A stretch of 44,096 bases of DNA from Burkholderiaceae bacterium (GCA_019751915.1 JAIEMS010000032.1:1-44096); one strand, 5' to 3'. Shown: positions 35,193-43,973, numbered from the stretch's first letter. The notes: generated by a model from the letters alone, not told the origin. Numbers and translations are program-made.

Positions 35193-35555
35193 ATGCACGC
35201 CCTGCGCCAAGCCCACTCCCTGACCCGCTGGATGCTGGTCTGGTTTGCCTTGACGCTGGCTTCTGCGGTGGCCTCGCCGCTGCTGGGCGTGCAAGGCGGG
35301 GTGCAGATGGTCTGTACCGCTGGCGGGATCAAGCTGGTAGCGCAAAACGGCGATGATGCCGTGGCCGCTGGTGGTTTTGCCCTCGATTGCCCGCTGTGCA
35401 GCACTGCCCATGCACCGCCTCCGGTTGCGCCCTCGCTGGCCCCGGTGGTGGTGCAGCCCTTGGCCTACCGACTGCAACCGATAGTCGCGGCACGCATTGC
35501 CGCGCTGACTGCCCCGCCCCTGCCGGCGCGCGGGCCTCCCCACTTCTCCTCCTGA
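35193..35555 (+). CDS. DUF2946 family protein, first gene of the MbnP/MbnH cluster
   Basis: A 120-residue exported or membrane-anchored protein. The leader (SLTRWMLVWFALTLASAVAS) is a signal peptide or anchor. The mature part has Cys41 in QMVCTAGGIKLV and Cys66/Cys69 in LDCPLCS, the DUF2946 pattern. Such small Cys-motif proteins often sit beside copper-handling genes; binding of copper is a suggestion, not shown. The tail is Pro/Ala-rich. It starts the block that holds MbnP, MbnH and a barrel protein, separated from MbnP by 229 bases containing a hairpin. Confidence 0.75.
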   Translation: MHALRQAHSLTRWMLVWFALTLASAVASPLLGVQGGVQMVCTAGGIKLVAQNGDDAVAAGGFALDCPLCSTAHAPPPVAPSLAPVVVQPLAYRLQPIVAARIAALTAPPLPARGPPHFSS

Positions 35556-35738
35556 TTGACCGGCCGGTCGCTTGGCGTGCGTTGCCCCTTGCAGGTGGCT
35601 GCGCGTGCGCGGGTGCGCCGTGCTGGGGCCGCTGTGCGTGCTTTTGGGCTTGCCTTGGTCGGATTTTCTTTTTCACACAGGTCTTGCGTGTGGGCGGCAT
35701 TGCGTTCGCGCACCGATGCCTGTGCCCTGTTTTTTGTC

Positions 35739-35759
35739 GTCTCGTTTTTTGGGCGAGAC
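35739..35759 (+). promoter_or_regulatory. Hairpin upstream of mbnP
   Basis: GTCTCG (35739-35744) pairs with CGAGAC (35754-35759) around a nine-base loop TTTTTTGGG, 25 bases before the mbnP ATG. The T-run is in the loop, so it is not a classical terminator. It could be an mRNA leader element. I see no clear promoter boxes or gene in 35556-35784. Confidence 0.25.
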
Positions 35760-35784
35760 CCGACGGCCTTATTTTCAAATTCTC

Positions 35785-36720
35785 ATGTCTAAAATTTTTC
35801 TGAACGCTGTGTTCACCATCGCCGCCGCTGCGGCACTGACCGCCTGTGGGGGCGGTGGCAGCGATAGCCCTGTGCCAGAGGCAACACAAAACGTCGCCCT
35901 CGAATTTGCCGCCGTTGCGGGCACTGCCCCAGTGCAATGTGGCACTGTGGTGCAAGGGTTGGGCATTGGCGGTGTAGCAGCACAGGTCAAAGATTTGCGG
36001 TTTTATATCTCTGACGTAGCGCTGCTCAAGGCCGATGGCAGCCCAGTTCCACTGGCGTTGTCGGCCAATGACGATTGGAACCTCAGCGCTGGCGCAGACC
36101 GCACCACGCTGATTGACCTCGAAAACGCCACCGGCGCTTGCAGCGGTGGCACCCCGGCCACCAACGCACTCGTGCGCGGCACGGTGCCAGCGGGCAACTA
36201 TGTCGGCGTAAAAATGACGATGGGTGTGCCGTTTGCGCTCAACCACACGCTGTACTCCGATGTGACCACCGCCAAACCGCCGCTGGACATCGCGGCCATG
36301 GCGTGGTCGTGGCAAGCGGGGCGCAAGTTCTCCAAAATTGAACTGACCGACCCCGCAGGTGCCGATGGCACCTGGACGGCCAAAACCTTTGCCGTTCACC
36401 TTGGCTCGACCGGCTGCACCGGCAATCCGGCTACGGGTGAAACCGTGAAATGCTTGAATTCCAACCGGATGCAGTTTCAATTGAATAACTTCCATCCGGC
36501 GCAGCAAAAAATCGCCATCGATCTGAAGGCGCTGCTCGAAGGCAACGACATCACGCGCAATGTGGCCGGGGCTGCGGGCTGTATGTCGGGTGGCACCGAC
36601 CCAGAGTGCGCTGGCATCTTTAAGGCGCTGGCCATCGATTGGAAGGCCGATGGCACCGGCACCGGCTTGCCGATCAATGGCGGTGCTGCCCAAACCGTTT
36701 TCCGGACGATAGCCCGATGA
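35785..36720 (+). CDS. mbnP: MbnP-family protein (metallo-mystery pair, four-Cys motif lipoprotein)
   Basis: A 311-residue periplasmic or lipid-anchored protein with lipobox LTAC (Cys21) and a Gly/Ser linker. MbnP family features: KDLRFYISDVALLKADGSPV, VGVKMTMGVPFALNH, and MAWSWQAGRKFSKIEL. Four cysteines (52, 119, 211, 223) fit the four-Cys motif. The known MbnP binds copper after its partner MbnH oxidises a tryptophan to kynurenine; Trp174 and Trp176 in the WSW motif are the obvious candidates here, which is inference. The TGA overlaps the mbnH ATG. No methanobactin precursor or synthesis genes are in the window, so the role is likely copper handling independent of methanobactin. Confidence 0.9.
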   Translation: MSKIFLNAVFTIAAAAALTACGGGGSDSPVPEATQNVALEFAAVAGTAPVQCGTVVQGLGIGGVAAQVKDLRFYISDVALLKADGSPVPLALSANDDWNLSAGADRTTLIDLENATGACSGGTPATNALVRGTVPAGNYVGVKMTMGVPFALNHTLYSDVTTAKPPLDIAAMAWSWQAGRKFSKIELTDPAGADGTWTAKTFAVHLGSTGCTGNPATGETVKCLNSNRMQFQLNNFHPAQQKIAIDLKALLEGNDITRNVAGAAGCMSGGTDPECAGIFKALAIDWKADGTGTGLPINGGAAQTVFRTIAR

Positions 36721-37922
36721 ACGCCGCGCAGCGCATACAAGCTGCGCTGCGCTGGGTCAGCGGCGGCTTCCTGATGGGAGCCGTGGTGCTGACCGGGTGC
36801 GGCGGTGGCGGGGTGTCGGTGACGGACACGGTAAAAAATCCCGGTACGGTGGCCGATCAAGGCGGCTGGCGCTGGACGGTGCCCGCCCATTTTCCGGTGC
36901 CCAAGGTGCCTGAATCCAATCCGATGACGCAGGCCAAGGTCGATTTGGGCCGCCACCTGTTTTACGACCAGCGCTTGTCGGGCAATGCCACGCAATCGTG
37001 CGCCAGTTGCCACCAGCAAGACAAAGCCTTTACCGATGGCCGTGCCCTTGGGCTAGGCTCTACCGGCGCACTGCACCCGCGCGGCCCGCAGGGGTTGGCG
37101 AACGTGGTTTACAACGCCACGCTGACGTGGGCCAACCCGTCGCTGGTAACGCTCGAAAAACAGATGGAAGTGCCACTGTTTGGCGACGATCCGGTAGAAA
37201 TGGGTGTCAACGACCACAACCGCGCCCAAGTGCTCGAACGCTTGCGCGCCGATCCGGTGTATGGGCCGAAATTTGCCGCAGCCTTTCCCGGTGTGGCCCA
37301 GCCGATGGATTGGGGCACGGTGATTCAAGCCATTGCCAGTTTTCAGCGCACGCTGATTTCTGGCAATAGCCGCTACGACCAGTATTTGCAGGGCAAGGTG
37401 GCGCTGACGGTGCCCGAGACGCGCGGCATGGCGCTGTTTTTTGGCGAAAAGGCCGAGTGCTTTCACTGCCACGGCAGCTTTAACTTCAACGATCAAATCG
37501 TCCATGCGGCCAGCCGCATCGTCGAGACACCGTTTCACAACACCGGCCTTTACAACCTCGGTGGCACCGGCGCGTTTCCTGAGCGCAACCGGGGCGTGTT
37601 TGAGCTGACGGCGCTGGTCAAAGACATGGGGGCTTTTCGTGCGCCCAGCCTGCGCAACGTCGAAGTGACTGCGCCCTATATGCACGACGGCAGCATCACC
37701 ACGCTGGAGGCGGTACTCGACTTTTACGCCGATGGCGGACGCAACATCCCTACCGGCCCTAACGCGGGCGATGGCCGCAAAAACCCGCACAAAAGCGAAC
37801 TGGTCAGCCTGATTGACCTCAATGCCCAAGAAAAGCGCGACATCGTTGCCTTCCTCAAAACCCTGACCGACCATGACTTCCTTGCCAACCCCCAACACTC
37901 CAATCCGTGGCCCAGCCGCTGA
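36717..37922 (+). CDS. mbnH: MbnH-family dihaem cytochrome (metallo-mystery pair)
   Basis: A 401-residue dihaem protein related to bacterial cytochrome c peroxidase and MauG. The leader ends in lipobox LTGC (Cys28), suggesting lipid anchoring. Haem motifs are CASCH at residues 95-99 and CFHCH at 248-252. The segments DLGRHLFYDQRLSGNATQSC, GPQGLANVVYNATLTWANPS and GAFRAPSLRNVEVTAPYMHD are typical of the group. MbnH modifies tryptophan on MbnP in the characterised pair. The ATG overlaps the mbnP stop as ATGA, and its own end overlaps the next gene by 50 bases, so all three are tightly coupled. Confidence 0.92.
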   Translation: MNAAQRIQAALRWVSGGFLMGAVVLTGCGGGGVSVTDTVKNPGTVADQGGWRWTVPAHFPVPKVPESNPMTQAKVDLGRHLFYDQRLSGNATQSCASCHQQDKAFTDGRALGLGSTGALHPRGPQGLANVVYNATLTWANPSLVTLEKQMEVPLFGDDPVEMGVNDHNRAQVLERLRADPVYGPKFAAAFPGVAQPMDWGTVIQAIASFQRTLISGNSRYDQYLQGKVALTVPETRGMALFFGEKAECFHCHGSFNFNDQIVHAASRIVETPFHNTGLYNLGGTGAFPERNRGVFELTALVKDMGAFRAPSLRNVEVTAPYMHDGSITTLEAVLDFYADGGRNIPTGPNAGDGRKNPHKSELVSLIDLNAQEKRDIVAFLKTLTDHDFLANPQHSNPWPSR

Positions 37923-39168
37923 CCTCTGGCGGGCGCATTGGCGCGCGTGTGCGGCGCTGGCGCTGGCAGGCTCGCCACTGTGGGCCAGCGCCCACGGCGT
38001 AGCGACCGAGCCGGTGCCCGATGAGGTCGGTGCGCGTGTCGGCATCGCGGCGGCAGTCACGTACCTCCAGGCCAATCAAGAGTTGCCATCTAACCGCATG
38101 GAGGGCTTCTTGCTGCAAGGCGATGCGGGCACAGATCGCCGCCGCTGGGGGCTAGAGCACGGCATGGTCGATCTCGGTTGGCGCTTTGGCCCGCAATGGG
38201 CCGCTTACGCTGCGCTGGGCAAGCACGACAACGAACCGGCCCACGCCGAGGCTTTGTGGGTGCAGGTGCGCCAGCCACAGGGCGACGCGACTTGGCTGCT
38301 AACGATGGGCCGCCAACGCCCCGCGATGGGCCAAGCGATGGAGCATGCCGGGCATCTGGATCGCTTTTCGCAATTGCCACTGGCCCAGCGCGCTGCCCTC
38401 AATGAAGCGTGGATTGACGATGGCCTGCAACTGGGCTGGCGCGGCAAGGTGGCCGGTCAGCGTGTGAACTTGGATGCTGGACTGTGGAGCGGTCAGGCAT
38501 TTCCGGGCGCGGCGCAGGGCAGCGTGGTGCCAACGCTGCACGCTGGCACCGAGTGGGTGGCTGTGGGTGGTCATGTGGCGCTGGACGGTTTTGCTGCCCA
38601 CCTAGAGCCACGCGGACGCGGCACCAAAACCAGCAGCTTGGGCGGTGGCCACAGCCACGAAGCGCCGGTGTGCAACGACAGCGACAGCGCTAGGGGCACC
38701 GTAGCTTGCTTTGATGGCCGTACCGAGTTGGCCGCTGCCAGCGCCCGCTGGCAAAGCCACGATGGGGCACTGGCTGTTACGGCAGCAGGTTGGCTGCGCC
38801 GCGATCAGGGCGGTATGGCATCGGCCAACGGCCAAGCATGCTACCAAGGCGACCAGCGCGGTGGCTGGCTCGAAGGGGTTTGGCGTTTTCAACCCCAGTG
38901 GGAGGCGGGCCTGCGTGCCGAGCGTTTGCAGGCCCGCCACACTTTGAACGGCCCCGGCGCAAGCTTGTTAGCCCAAGAAACCCGGTTGGACAGTTACCGG
39001 CCCGCCCGTCGCAACGTGTGGATGCTGGGCTACACGCCGCGCCAAGGGTTGGACTTGCGGCTAGAAGCGGGCAACGAATCCGTGGCAGGCCAGCGGGTGC
39101 GCTACGCCATGTTGCGCGCCGTCTGGCGGCTGGACGACGTGCTGGCAGCCGTGCGCCGGGGGAATTAG
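37873..39168 (+). CDS. Outer-membrane beta-barrel protein of the MbnP/MbnH cluster
   Basis: A 431-residue secreted protein with a signal peptide ending at about SPLWASA|HG. The body alternates hydrophobic and polar residues in short strands (for example HGMVDLGWRFGPQWAAYAAL; RNVWMLGYTPRQGLDLRLEA) and ends RYAMLRAVWRLDDVLAAVRRGN, consistent with a porin-like barrel. The final residue is not the usual Phe/Trp. A loop with GGGHSHEAPVC (His260, His262, Cys267) and Cys279 looks able to bind metal. Barrel proteins of this kind recur beside MbnP/MbnH pairs as I recall. It overlaps mbnH by 50 bases. Transport of copper or a copper complex is inference. Confidence 0.72.
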   Translation: MTSLPTPNTPIRGPAADLWRAHWRACAALALAGSPLWASAHGVATEPVPDEVGARVGIAAAVTYLQANQELPSNRMEGFLLQGDAGTDRRRWGLEHGMVDLGWRFGPQWAAYAALGKHDNEPAHAEALWVQVRQPQGDATWLLTMGRQRPAMGQAMEHAGHLDRFSQLPLAQRAALNEAWIDDGLQLGWRGKVAGQRVNLDAGLWSGQAFPGAAQGSVVPTLHAGTEWVAVGGHVALDGFAAHLEPRGRGTKTSSLGGGHSHEAPVCNDSDSARGTVACFDGRTELAAASARWQSHDGALAVTAAGWLRRDQGGMASANGQACYQGDQRGGWLEGVWRFQPQWEAGLRAERLQARHTLNGPGASLLAQETRLDSYRPARRNVWMLGYTPRQGLDLRLEAGNESVAGQRVRYAMLRAVWRLDDVLAAVRRGN

Positions 39169-39172
39169 AGGT

Positions 39173-39222
39173 AAAAATGGCCCCTAGCCCTTGTTCCATC
39201 AGAATGAGTAGCTATCATTTTT
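39173..39222 (+). repeat. Dispersed palindromic repeat, copy 8, supplying the stop codon of the reductase gene
   Basis: AAAAATGGCCCCTAGCCCTTG, then TTCCATCAGAATGA and GTAGCTATCATTTTT. It lies between two convergent genes, and bases 39215-39217 (TCA) are the stop codon of the minus-strand reductase gene. Confidence 0.72.
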
Positions 39223-40279
39223 GACGTTCTTTGTCGGCCTCCGAGGTAAACGCATCGGCGTAAAACTCCTCGGGTGGCAGGCCGCGCTCGGCGGTGTAGG
39301 CGGCGCGGGCCGAATCGACAACGATGGGTGCGCCACAGGCATAGACCTGATGGCCCGACAGGTCGGCAAAATCGTCCAGCACCGCTTGGTGAACGAAGCC
39401 GCTGCGTCCGCTCCAGCCGTCTTCGGGCAGAGCGTCAGACACCACCGGCACGTAGCGCAGTTGTGGCATGTCGGCCATGCGCTCGCGTACCCAAGCGTCC
39501 ATATACAGGTCGGCGGGGCGACGACCGCCCCAATACAGCGTCACCGCACGGCGGCTGCCTTTGAATTGCAATTGCTCGATCAGTGCTTTGACTGGGGCAA
39601 AGCCGGTGCCTGAGGCCAGCAAGATGATGGGTTTGTCGGAATCTTCGCGCAGGTAAAAACTGCCAAATGGCCCTTCGATGCGCAAAATCTCTTTCTCTTT
39701 CATGCTGCCAAAAACGTGGTCGGTAAAGAGTCCACCGGGCATGTGGCGAATGTGCAGCTCGATGCTGGGCGTGGCCGAGAGGGTGTGCGGCGCATTGGCC
39801 ATCGAGTAAGCCCGGCGCACGCCATCGCGCAACAGAAACTCGACATACTGGCCCGCGTGGTAGCGAAGCGGCTCACTGGCGGGCAGTTGCAGGCGCAGTT
39901 GCACTACGTCGGGCGATTGCGCTGTCATTGAGGTCACGCGCACGGGCATTTTTTTGATCGGAAAAGCGCTCTCGTCGGTCACTTGGCGCGACTGCAGCAC
40001 CACATCGGTTTGTGCCACCGCGCAGCAGGTCAGCACCCAACCGGCGGCTTCTTCCTCTGCGCTCAGGGCTTTCGATTGGTAGGAACCATGCACCACCGTA
40101 CCTTGGGTTTTTTGGCATTTGCAGGCACCACAAGCACCATCTTTACAGCCGTAGGGCAAACCCACGCCCGCGCGGATGGCCGCTGCCAAGACGGATTCAC
40201 CGGCCAGCGCAGAAAAGCTGCGGCCACTCGGTTGCACGGTGATTTGGTGGGGGGTGCGGGTGGTTACGGCATCGGTCAT
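39215..40279 (-). CDS. Ferredoxin-type NAD(P)H reductase (CDP-6-deoxy-glucoseen reductase-like)
   Basis: A 354-residue iron-sulfur flavoprotein reductase. An N-terminal plant-type 2Fe-2S domain (YGCKDGACGACKCQ with Cx4CxxC, and the fourth Cys in VLTCCAVAQ) is followed by an FAD domain (RRAYSMANAP) and an NAD(P) domain (ILLASGTGFAPVKALIEQL, VYACGAPIVVDSARAAY). The name given to this family in databases is CDP-6-deoxy-delta-3,4-glucoseen reductase, but single copies in Burkholderiales more likely serve as general electron donors, for example to a hydroxylase; none is adjacent. The ATG at 40279 is preferred over 40333 on domain position. The last codon lies inside a palindromic repeat copy. Confidence 0.9.
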   Translation of the reverse strand: MTDAVTTRTPHQITVQPSGRSFSALAGESVLAAAIRAGVGLPYGCKDGACGACKCQKTQGTVVHGSYQSKALSAEEEAAGWVLTCCAVAQTDVVLQSRQVTDESAFPIKKMPVRVTSMTAQSPDVVQLRLQLPASEPLRYHAGQYVEFLLRDGVRRAYSMANAPHTLSATPSIELHIRHMPGGLFTDHVFGSMKEKEILRIEGPFGSFYLREDSDKPIILLASGTGFAPVKALIEQLQFKGSRRAVTLYWGGRRPADLYMDAWVRERMADMPQLRYVPVVSDALPEDGWSGRSGFVHQAVLDDFADLSGHQVYACGAPIVVDSARAAYTAERGLPPEEFYADAFTSEADKERQK

Positions 40280-40323
40280 AGCGTCGCTATCCTTAGGGGC
40301 TGTTAAATCATGGAGCGCGAATT

Positions 40324-41289
40324 TTGCCTTCAAACCAAACCCCTCTGGGCGCTTTGCCAGCGCGCTTTCGTCGCCAGCGAATTTTGATCGTTGGCTGCGG
40401 TGATGTCGGCCAGCGCGTCGCCCGTGCTCTGTTGGGCCAGCACCAGAGCGTGCGGGTATTGGCCCTGACCTCCACCCCGGCGCAGGTGGTGCCGCTGCGG
40501 GCGTTGGGGGTGCTGCCTCTTTTGGGTAACTTGGACGTTGCGGCCACGCTGCGGCGTTTGTCGGGTTTGGCTACGCGGGTGTTGCATTTGGCTCCGCCGC
40601 CGGGCGCTGGTGCTGGGGTTGACCCCCGCACCACGGCATTGGCACGGGCTTTGCGGTTGCGCAGCCTGCCGCTGGCGCTGGTGTACGGCTCGACCAGTGG
40701 GGTGTATGGCGACTGCGCTGGGGCGCGTATCACCGAAACCCACCCAGTCGCCCCGGCCACGCCCCGCGCCCAGCGCCGCGTCGATGCCGAACGCACGGTG
40801 CGTACCTTGGGCCGTGCCGGTGTGCGGGTCAGTATTTTGCGGATTCCGGGCATTTACGCCCCCGACCGCGAGGGGGGCACCCCCGAGGCCCGCCTGCGCC
40901 GAGGCACTCCGGTGCTGGTGGCGCAGGACGATGTGTTCACCAACCACATCCATGCCGACGATTTGGCCCGCACTTGTATCCGTGCCTTATGGTGGGGTGC
41001 CGCCCAGCGCATTTACCACGCCAGCGACGACAGTGAATGGAAGATGGGCGATTACTTTGATCGGGCTGCTGATATCTACGGCCTCGCGCGCCCGCCGCGC
41101 CTGTCGCGCAGCGAGGCCCAAGCGCAACTGCCACCGCTGCTGCTGAGTTTTATGTCCGAGTCGCGTCGGCTAGACAACACCCGCCTGCACCGTGAGTTGG
41201 GCCTGCGCCTGCGCTACCCCAGCGCAGCCCAAGGGCTGGCGCAGGCGCAGGTGGCTCCCGAGGGCCTTAAAACCAAAAATCCAGCTTAA
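40324..41289 (+). CDS. NAD(P)-dependent epimerase/dehydratase family protein (YeeZ-like)
   Basis: A 321-residue extended-SDR protein. The Rossmann motif is ILIVGCGDVGQRVARALL (GxGxxG). Later parts are VYGSTSGVYGD, RILRIPGIYAPDREGGTP-like sequence and FTNHIHADDLARTCIRAL. The catalytic YxxxK is not evident, as in the YeeZ branch, so it may be a non-classical member. No in-frame ATG precedes the Rossmann motif: the start must be TTG (40324 or 40354) or another rare codon. An ATG at 40310 is in a different frame. It is divergent from the reductase gene by 44 bases. Substrate unknown. Confidence 0.83.
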   Translation: MPSNQTPLGALPARFRRQRILIVGCGDVGQRVARALLGQHQSVRVLALTSTPAQVVPLRALGVLPLLGNLDVAATLRRLSGLATRVLHLAPPPGAGAGVDPRTTALARALRLRSLPLALVYGSTSGVYGDCAGARITETHPVAPATPRAQRRVDAERTVRTLGRAGVRVSILRIPGIYAPDREGGTPEARLRRGTPVLVAQDDVFTNHIHADDLARTCIRALWWGAAQRIYHASDDSEWKMGDYFDRAADIYGLARPPRLSRSEAQAQLPPLLLSFMSESRRLDNTRLHRELGLRLRYPSAAQGLAQAQVAPEGLKTKNPA

Positions 41290-41341
41290 AAAGGCTTGTA
41301 GCCCTTGCAGAATAAAGATTTATTGCTATCTCTTATATAGC
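41288..41341 (+). repeat. Dispersed palindromic repeat, copy 9
   Basis: AAAAAGGCTTGTAGCCCTTG, then CAGAATAAAGATTTATTGC with a GCTAT/ATAGC end hairpin. It begins within the stop codon of the epimerase gene and ends 14 bases before the convergent lipoprotein gene stop. Confidence 0.68.
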
Positions 41342-41354
41342 TTAAAGAGTCTGC

Positions 41355-41930
41355 TCATCGGTCTTGTGGGCGCGGCACTTGGTCACGAAAGCGTGGTTGG
41401 GCGCGTTCGTTGTCAAAGCGCTCATCGTTTTGAAAGCGGTCTGTAGTGCGGCTTCTGCGGTCTGGGGCCGTTGGTGGTGGGTTTTCTCGCAAGCGTTCGC
41501 GTTGCTGGCGTATCTCTTCGCCCACCTGTTGGCGCTTGGCTTCTTCGCGTTCACGCTGCTGGCGCAGTTGCTCTTGGTGCTGTTCCCGCTCGCGTTTGGC
41601 TTGGCGCTCGCGCTCACGTTCGCGCTCGTTTTGTTCTCGGCGCTGTTGAATGGCCCGTTCATGCTCTATTTGTTGCAGGCGCTCGCGTTCACGTTCACGC
41701 TCTCTCTCGCGCCACTCTTCGCGTTCGTAATACGGTTTGGGGTATTGGGGTCGTCGCCAGTCGTAGGGATGCGGTGGTGCCGGAGGATAGGCGCGTGGGC
41801 CGCTGTCATGGGCTGGATAAGACGCGTCTGGCCCATCGTAATAAGGATCGCCCAGAGGGGCCGCACACCCCCCCAGCAGCGCACCCAAGGCGCTGGCGGC
41901 CAGGCAACGGATCAAAAATGGTTTCAGCAT
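41355..41930 (-). CDS. Arg/Glu-rich lipoprotein of unknown function
   Basis: A 191-residue exported protein with a signal peptide and lipobox LLGGC (about Cys22). A Pro/Tyr/Asp-rich segment follows ([20 protein letters not shown]), then about 90 residues dominated by Glu, Arg and Gln, for example [15 protein letters not shown]. This alternation is expected to form a long charged single alpha-helix or coiled coil. The tail is again Arg/Asp-rich. I do not recognise a family; similar charged lipoproteins are poorly studied. It is transcribed away from the acyl-CoA ligase gene, with a 127-base shared upstream region. Confidence 0.75.
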   Translation of the reverse strand: MLKPFLIRCLAASALGALLGGCAAPLGDPYYDGPDASYPAHDSGPRAYPPAPPHPYDWRRPQYPKPYYEREEWRERERERERERLQQIEHERAIQQRREQNERERERERQAKREREQHQEQLRQQREREEAKRQQVGEEIRQQRERLRENPPPTAPDRRSRTTDRFQNDERFDNERAQPRFRDQVPRPQDR

Positions 41931-42057
41931 GGGAGAAGAGCCTTTCAGTGTGCTGGAATATCGCCCAATGGCGAGGCCGTGTGCATCATTTTCGGTTCAC
42001 ACAGCATCTGCACAATACGCGTTTTGCCTGTATTTTTACCACCGAGGAAATATCAAA

Positions 42058-43785
42058 ATGACCGCATCCACTGCTTCAGACTGGAACATCGCACCGCTGG
42101 CAGGCTTGTCACAAGTCAAAGGCCGCACCGACGTGCAGTTGTCTGAGGCCACCATAGGCCAATTTTTGACCGACACCGTCCAGCGTTTCTCCCAGCGCCC
42201 TGCGGTGGTGTTTTGTGAGCAAAACGTGCGCTGGAGCTGGGCGCAATTTCAGGCCGAGGTCGATGCCTTTGCCGCCGGTTTGCAGGCACTGGGCTTGCGT
42301 CCCGGAGACCGGGTGGGCATTTGGTCGCCGAACCGGGTTGAATGGCTCGTGACCCAATTTGCCACCGCCCGCGCTGGGTTGGTGCTGGTCAATATCAACC
42401 CGGCCTACCGCATTGCCGAGCTTGAATATGCGCTCAACCTCTCGGGTTGCCGCGCCTTGATTACCGCCGAGCAGCTCAAAAGCTCGCAGTACTTGGCGAT
42501 GCTGCAACGCTTGGCCCCAGAGCTTGATACCTGCGCCCCCGGCGCACTGAAGTCTGCACGTCTGCCCACACTGGAGATGGTGATTCGTCTGGGCGAGGCC
42601 CACACGCCGGGCATGCTGAACTATGCAGACGTGCTTGCCAATGGCCGGGCCAAGGTCGATGTGGCACTGCTCGATGCACTGGGCCAAGTGCTGTCGTGCC
42701 ACGATGCCATCAACATCCAATTTACCAGCGGCACCACCGGCAACCCCAAGGGGGCCACGCTGACGCACCACAATGTGGTCAACAACGCCCGCTTTATCGC
42801 CCAAGCGATGCGTTTTTCAGAAAATGACAGTCTGTGCATTCCGGTGCCGCTGTACCACTGCTTTGGCATGGTGCTGGCAGTATTGGCTTGTGTATCGACC
42901 GGCGCAACGATGGTCTTCCCCGGAGAATCGTTTGACCCCGTAGCCACGCTGCAAGCGGTCAGTGACGAGCGCTGCACCGCACTGCACGGTGTCCCCACTA
43001 TGTTTATTGCTGAACTCGACCATCCGCGCTTTGCTGAGTTTGATCTCTCGCGCCTGCGCACAGGCATCATGGCCGGCTCGCCTTGCCCGATTGAAACCAT
43101 GAAGCGGGTGATCGCCCAGATGCACTTGTCTGAAATCACCATCGCTTATGGCATGACCGAAACCTCGCCGGTCTCGTTCCAAAGCTCCACCACCGACCCG
43201 CTGGAGCGGCGTGTCTCGACGGTCGGGCGCATTCAGCCGATGCTCGAAGCCAAAGTAGTCGATGCAGAAGGCAACACCGTGCCCGTGGGCGACAAGGGCG
43301 AGTTGCTGGTGCGTGGCTATTCTGTCATGCAAGGCTATTGGAGCGATGCTGCCCGCACCCAAGAAACTGTGCAAGACGGTTGGATGCACACGGGCGACTT
43401 GGCAACCATCGACGCTGAGGGCTATTGCAACATTGTGGGCCGCGCCAAAGATATGTTGATTCGGGGCGGCGAAAATGTTTATCCGCGCGAGATCGAGGAA
43501 TTCTTGTTCCGTCACCCCAAGGTGCAATCGGTCCAGGTGTTTGGTGTACCCGATGCCAAGTACGGCGAAGAAATTTGCGCTTGGATTACGCCCAAACCCG
43601 GCCAAGAATGCACAGAAGACGAAGTGCGTGCCTTCTGCCGCGACCAAATTGCCCACTACAAAGTGCCGCGCTACATCCGCTTTGTGCAAGATATGCCCAT
43701 GACCATTACAGGCAAGGTGCAGAAGTTTGTCATGCGCGAACAGATGATGGCTGAATTGAACTTGGTGGCAGCCAAAACCGCTTAA
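42058..43785 (+). CDS. Acyl-CoA ligase (AMP-binding, FadD/medium-chain type)
   Basis: A 575-residue adenylate-forming enzyme that activates a carboxylic acid to its CoA ester. Motifs: the P-loop [77 protein letters not shown], and the C-terminal catalytic Lys in [14 protein letters not shown]. The substrate (fatty acid versus aromatic) cannot be read with certainty; similarity is to fatty-acyl-CoA ligases. GAGGAA stands before the ATG at 42058, and an upstream in-frame start at 41929 is unlikely. A 13-bp hairpin follows the stop. Confidence 0.93.
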   Translation: MTASTASDWNIAPLAGLSQVKGRTDVQLSEATIGQFLTDTVQRFSQRPAVVFCEQNVRWSWAQFQAEVDAFAAGLQALGLRPGDRVGIWSPNRVEWLVTQFATARAGLVLVNINPAYRIAELEYALNLSGCRALITAEQLKSSQYLAMLQRLAPELDTCAPGALKSARLPTLEMVIRLGEAHTPGMLNYADVLANGRAKVDVALLDALGQVLSCHDAINIQFTSGTTGNPKGATLTHHNVVNNARFIAQAMRFSENDSLCIPVPLYHCFGMVLAVLACVSTGATMVFPGESFDPVATLQAVSDERCTALHGVPTMFIAELDHPRFAEFDLSRLRTGIMAGSPCPIETMKRVIAQMHLSEITIAYGMTETSPVSFQSSTTDPLERRVSTVGRIQPMLEAKVVDAEGNTVPVGDKGELLVRGYSVMQGYWSDAARTQETVQDGWMHTGDLATIDAEGYCNIVGRAKDMLIRGGENVYPREIEEFLFRHPKVQSVQVFGVPDAKYGEEICAWITPKPGQECTEDEVRAFCRDQIAHYKVPRYIRFVQDMPMTITGKVQKFVMREQMMAELNLVAAKTA

Positions 43786-43791
43786 CGCACC

Positions 43792-43829
43792 CATTCGGCG
43801 TGTTGAGTGGGAATAAAACACGCCGAATG
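43792..43829 (+). terminator. Hairpin after the acyl-CoA ligase gene
   Basis: CATTCGGCGTGTT (43792-43804) pairs perfectly with AACACGCCGAATG (43817-43829) around a 12-base loop. No clear T-run follows, so termination may be weak or rho-assisted. The stem ends one base before the -35-like box of the promoter at 43830. Confidence 0.6.
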
Positions 43830-43859
43830 TTGCAATCAGTCCAAATGTTGTGCCATAAT
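43830..43859 (+). promoter_or_regulatory. Sigma-70-type promoter, first of a tandem set
   Basis: TTGCAA at 43830-43835 and CATAAT at 43854-43859, 18 bases apart, followed by CGAGGGCTTCGCTG. The same downstream words follow the second promoter. Confidence 0.5.
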
Positions 43860-43973
43860 CGAGGGCTTCGCTGCTGATTGATTCTTTTTGGGGTTGATGG
43901 TTTGCGGTTTCGGCGAGAGCTGGGGTTGCGGATGGTGGTGTTGAGGGGCTTTGAAAAAAGTTTCTAAGTTTTG

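Noticed and set aside
35329-36693. A 454-codon minus-strand open frame opposite the DUF2946 and mbnP genes
   Set aside because: It crosses the gap between two well-supported plus-strand genes, has low-complexity Arg/Gly/Ala content, and shows no recognisable domain.
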